From contig SKYZ01000373.1 in the NCBI GenBank assembly GCA_007127625.1, positions 1-8,165 of the forward strand: a stretch of 8,165 nucleotides of DNA. Reading direction: 5' to 3'. The notes beneath the pieces are model-generated. The model was not told where the DNA came from. It searched no databases and was given only the letters and a program-made list of their open reading frames with translations. Every line of letters begins with the position of its first letter. Within the stretch, counting starts at the first letter, position 1. A program made the translations under genes and the position numbers. This DNA comes from Aquisalimonas sp. Its GTDB lineage: Bacteria; Pseudomonadota; Gammaproteobacteria; Nitrococcales; Aquisalimonadaceae. Below are positions 6,034 through 8,165 of this stretch, piece by piece.

Positions 6034-6812
6034 TCGGATGCACCCATGGTTGCGCTCACGCCACCGCCGAGATAGGCCTCGCGCACTTCTTCGTTTTGGC
6101 GGATTTCCGCCATCGGCCCGGAGGCGATGAGCCCGCCGTTGGCCATGACATGGACCGGATTACACAGTTTGGCGATGAGATCCATGTCGTGCTCGATGAG
6201 GAAGAACGTGTAACCGCGTTCGCGGTTCAGGCGCTGGATGGCGTCGGAGATCTTGCCGAGCAGCGTACGATTGACCCCCGCCCCGGGCTCGTCCAGCAGC
6301 ACCGCGCGGGCGTCGGTCATCATGGTGCGCCCGAGATCCAGGAGTTTTTTCTGGCCGCCGGAGAGGTTCGCGGCCCGTTCATCGGCGAGATGATCCAGGG
6401 ACAGGAACTCCAGCACATCCTCGGCCCGATCCCGCACGGCACTCTCCTGGCGACGCACCTTCTCCCACCGGAACCAGCTCTGCAGCAGGTTCTCCCCGGC
6501 CTGCGCCGGCGGCACCACCATGAGATTCTCCCGCACCGTCATGCGGGCGAACTCGTGGGGCACCTGGAATGTGCGCACCAGTCCCTGATGGAACAGCCGA
6601 TGGGGTCGCCGCCCGGTGATGTCCTGCCCTTCCAGGTAGATGCGTCCGGTGTCGGCGGGAATCAGCCCGGCGATGATGTTGAACAGTGTGCTCTTGCCGG
6701 CCCCGTTGGGACCGATCAACCCGGTGATGCTTCCCGGTTCCACGTCAAGCGATACATCACGTACCGCCTGCAAGCCCCCGAAAGCCTTGGAGATACGCTC
6801 GATCCTGATCAC
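6030..6812 (-). CDS. livG: ABC transporter ATP-binding protein, LivG type
   Basis: This 260-residue ATPase is the second nucleotide-binding subunit of the HAAT importer. Motifs in order: Walker A GPNGAGKST at 34-42, Q83 in the LivG-typical LVRTFQVPHEF, the family's longer helical insertion (about 100-135), ABC signature LSGGQ at 150-154, Walker B VLLDE at 171-175 followed by PGAGVN, and switch H208 in LIEHDMDLI. Like other LivG proteins it keeps the switch histidine that LivF lacks. It is the first gene of the operon, with an 87-bp gap after pyruvate kinase. The start is a GTG at 6812-6810 backed by GGGGGAG 5 nt upstream; it begins MIRIERISKAFGG, the expected N-terminus. The stop overlaps the livF ATG. 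Confidence 0.95.
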   Translation of the reverse strand: MIRIERISKAFGGLQAVRDVSLDVEPGSITGLIGPNGAGKSTLFNIIAGLIPADTGRIYLEGQDITGRRPHRLFHQGLVRTFQVPHEFARMTVRENLMVVPPAQAGENLLQSWFRWEKVRRQESAVRDRAEDVLEFLSLDHLADERAANLSGGQKKLLDLGRTMMTDARAVLLDEPGAGVNRTLLGKISDAIQRLNRERGYTFFLIEHDMDLIAKLCNPVHVMANGGLIASGPMAEIRQNEEVREAYLGGGVSATMGASE

Positions 6813-6817
6813 GCCAA

Positions 6818-6824
6818 CTCCCCC
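6818..6824 (-). promoter_or_regulatory. Ribosome binding site supporting the livG GTG start
   Basis: GGGGGAG on the minus strand lies 5 nt upstream of the GTG at 6812. No ATG nearby gives an equally good start and family-like N-terminus. Confidence 0.65.
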
Positions 6825-6843
6825 GGCTTCATGACCAAAACCC

Positions 6844-6880
6844 GGAATTGTACTGGGGAAATGTACCAGTGCAATATTCC
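6844..6880. promoter_or_regulatory. Imperfect dyad over the livG promoter, possible operator
   Basis: ACTGG (6852-6856) and CCAGT (6866-6870) form a 5-bp perfect core around 9 nt. The symmetry extends outward: the left arm GGAATTGTACTGG (6844-6856) matches the reverse complement of the right arm (6866-6880) except for one mismatch and a 2-nt insertion. The core falls in the spacer of the candidate promoter, where a bound repressor would block polymerase. It could also be a hairpin at the end of the pyruvate kinase message. Confidence 0.4.
6847..6874 (-). promoter_or_regulatory. Candidate sigma70-type promoter of the livGFHM operon
   Basis: Read on the minus strand, TTGCAC (6874-6869) is followed after 16 nt by TACAAT (6852-6847), which is 5 of 6 to the -10 consensus. 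Transcription would start near 6840, about 28 nt before the livG GTG. The -35 match is only its first three bases and the spacer is 1 nt short. The AT content here is well above the surrounding sequence. Confidence 0.5.
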
Positions 6881-6899
6881 ACCGAGGGCACGACGGAAT

Positions 6900-8165
6900 T
6901 CAGGCGCGCACGATCTTCATGGCATTGGTGCCGCCGGAAATGCCGGAGAACTCGCCCTTGGTGATGATGACCAGTTGGCCTTCGGCCACCAGCCCTTCGC
7001 CTTTCAGGGTCTCCACTGCATCCCGCACCACCACGGCGACATCGTGGTGCATGATGTCGAAGGACACCGGGAACACCCCCCGGTAAAGCGCGGTCCGGCG
7101 GCGGGTGGTGGGGTGTTGCGTGAGCGCATAGATGGGGATGCCCGAACTGATCCGGGACATCCACAGCGGTGTTGCCCCGGATTCCGTCAGGGCAATGATG
7201 GCGCCAACATCGAGATGGTTAGCGGTGTACATGGCCGCCATGGCGATGGCCTCGTCGATGCGCCCGAACTGGGAGTCGAGCCGGTGATGGGAGCGCTGGG
7301 TGGTGCGCTGGCGCTCTGCCCCGAGGCAGATCCGCGCCATGGCCTCCACCGTGCGCACCGGGTAGCGGCCCATTGCGGTCTCCGCCGAGAGCATCACCGC
7401 GTCGGTGCCGTCCATCACCGCATTGGCCACATCCATGACCTCCGCGCGGGTCGGATTGGCGTGAGAGATCATGGACTCCATCATTTGCGTGGCGGTGATG
7501 GCCACCCGGTTCATCTCCCGGGCCGTGGCAATGATGCGTTTCTGCACCCCGGGCAGCTCCTCGTCACCGATTTCCACGCCGAGATCGCCGCGCGCCACCA
7601 TGACGGCGTCCGCCGCGCCGACGATCTCCTCGATGACCGCGACTGCCTCGGCCCGTTCGATCTTGGCGACAATGCCGGCATCGCTCCCCGCCGCGTCCAG
7701 CAGATTCCGCGCCTCCTCCAGATCAGCCGCCGAGCGCGGAAAGGACACCGCCACATAGTCTGCGGCCATGGCCGCCGCGGTGGCGATGTCGGTCCGGTCC
7801 TTGTCCGTCAGGGCCGGCGCCGAGAGTCCACCGCCCTGCCGGTTGATCCCCTTGTTGTCGGAGAGCTCGCCGCCGAGTGCCACCTGGCAGTGGATGCGGG
7901 AGCCCTCGATGCGCTCCACCCGCAGAACGATCTGGCCGTCGTCCAGCAGCAGCACGTCCCCGTCGCCGACATCCTCCGGCAACGCCTTGTACGTCAGGCC
8001 AACGCCTTCCCGCGTGCCACCCTCGGGGTCGAGTTCCGCGTCCAAGAAGAAGCTCTCCCCTTCCGTGAGCTCCACCGGCCCGTCGCGAAAGCGATCAATG
8101 CGGATCTTCGGCCCCTGCAGATCCGCCAGTACGGCTACATCCCGACCCACACGCTCCGCTGCCTC
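6900..8165 (-). CDS. pykA: Pyruvate kinase, PykA-like, N-terminus beyond the window
   Basis: This is the last 421 codons of pyruvate kinase, the cytosolic glycolytic enzyme converting phosphoenolpyruvate and ADP to pyruvate and ATP. The frame stays open to the right edge, so the GTG at 8150-8148 is an internal valine, not the start; about 55 residues with the N-terminal NFSHG-type motif are off-window. Visible in order: DLQGPKIRI ending the first A-domain segment, the B-domain lid, SDNKGIN with GGGLSAPALT, the catalytic lysine in VAKIERAEAV (codon 7662-7664), the metal-site segment ARGDLGVEIG, then ITATQMMESM and PTRAEVMDVANAV, and the C domain with SRISSGIPIYALT and TALYRGV. The wording follows E. 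coli PykA (AMP/sugar-phosphate-activated type II) more than PykF. The 87-bp gap to livG and a candidate promoter there suggest separate transcription. No intrinsic terminator follows the stop. Confidence 0.95.
   Translation of the reverse strand, partial: EAAERVGRDVAVLADLQGPKIRIDRFRDGPVELTEGESFFLDAELDPEGGTREGVGLTYKALPEDVGDGDVLLLDDGQIVLRVERIEGSRIHCQVALGGELSDNKGINRQGGGLSAPALTDKDRTDIATAAAMAADYVAVSFPRSAADLEEARNLLDAAGSDAGIVAKIERAEAVAVIEEIVGAADAVMVARGDLGVEIGDEELPGVQKRIIATAREMNRVAITATQMMESMISHANPTRAEVMDVANAVMDGTDAVMLSAETAMGRYPVRTVEAMARICLGAERQRTTQRSHHRLDSQFGRIDEAIAMAAMYTANHLDVGAIIALTESGATPLWMSRISSGIPIYALTQHPTTRRRTALYRGVFPVSFDIMHHDVAVVVRDAVETLKGEGLVAEGQLVIITKGEFSGISGGTNAMKIVRA

Noticed and set aside
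2207..6812. Urea (Urt) or amide importer as an alternative identity
   Set aside because: No urease or amidase genes are nearby, the binding protein lacks the UrtA-like length and wording, and the permeases are short LivH/LivM type. The ligand is left open.
6852..6870. FadR-like operator (ACTGG...CCAGT)
   Set aside because: The half-sites resemble the FadR consensus, but they are 9 nt apart where FadR sites have 5. Kept only as an unassigned dyad.
6900..8150. Pyruvate kinase starting at the GTG at 8150
   Set aside because: The frame remains open and family-like to the window edge, and a start there would delete the N-terminal part of the barrel. It is an internal valine codon.
1..8165. Mobile elements, CRISPR arrays, tRNA/rRNA genes, defence or toxin-antitoxin systems
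   Set aside because: No transposase, spaced repeat array, cloverleaf-like RNA gene or small gene pair was seen; nearly all sequence is explained by transport and metabolic genes.

Overview
The window comes from a high-GC proteobacterium, most likely a halophilic or haloalkaliphilic gammaproteobacterium (Ectothiorhodospiraceae-like). The evidence is the strong GC bias at third codon positions, a pyruvate kinase fragment very close in motif wording to the E. coli PykA type, and a strikingly acidic periplasmic binding protein. The organism is inferred from these traits, not from any database match.

Layout: (1) Positions 1-96 hold no assignable gene; a frame ending at 70 could be the tail of a gene on the + strand. 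(2) Positions 97-2006, minus strand, form a two-gene unit: an NSS/SNF-family sodium-dependent transporter (630-2006), then 2 nt later a small exported or membrane-anchored DUF192 protein (97-627). (3) Positions 2007-2206 are a 200-bp divergent intergenic region with a candidate sigma70-type promoter and an 8-bp direct repeat ahead of the next gene. (4) Positions 2207-3421, plus strand, encode a branched-chain-amino-acid-type ABC substrate-binding protein with a Sec signal peptide. (5) Positions 3431-3462 form a perfect 14-bp hairpin with a tetraloop between convergent genes. (6) Positions 3489-6812, minus strand, are a compact four-gene ABC operon transcribed livG-livF-livH-livM (two ATPases, then two permeases); every junction is a start/stop overlap. 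(7) Positions 6813-6899 are an 87-bp leader with a candidate promoter wrapped around an imperfect dyad. (8) Positions 6900-8165, minus strand, are the C-terminal 421 codons of a pyruvate kinase whose first roughly 55 residues lie beyond the right edge.

How it works together: the binding protein at 2207-3421 and the four-gene operon at 3489-6812 make one complete HAAT-family (LivKHMGF-like) importer. The binding protein would capture an amino acid or similar small polar solute in the periplasm, LivH/LivM form the channel, and LivG/LivF hydrolyse ATP. The binding protein is not in the operon: it is convergent to it and needs its own promoter, so its level can be set separately. The NSS transporter is a second, sodium-driven amino-acid-type uptake system transcribed divergently from the binding protein. 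The ligand of either system cannot be read from the sequence.

No mobile element, CRISPR array, RNA gene, toxin-antitoxin or defence system was seen. The window is mostly ordinary transport and central metabolism. The parts worth a second look are small-scale: a G7 slippery heptamer at the livF/livH junction, the dyad/promoter ahead of livG, the convergent hairpin, and repeats near gene starts.
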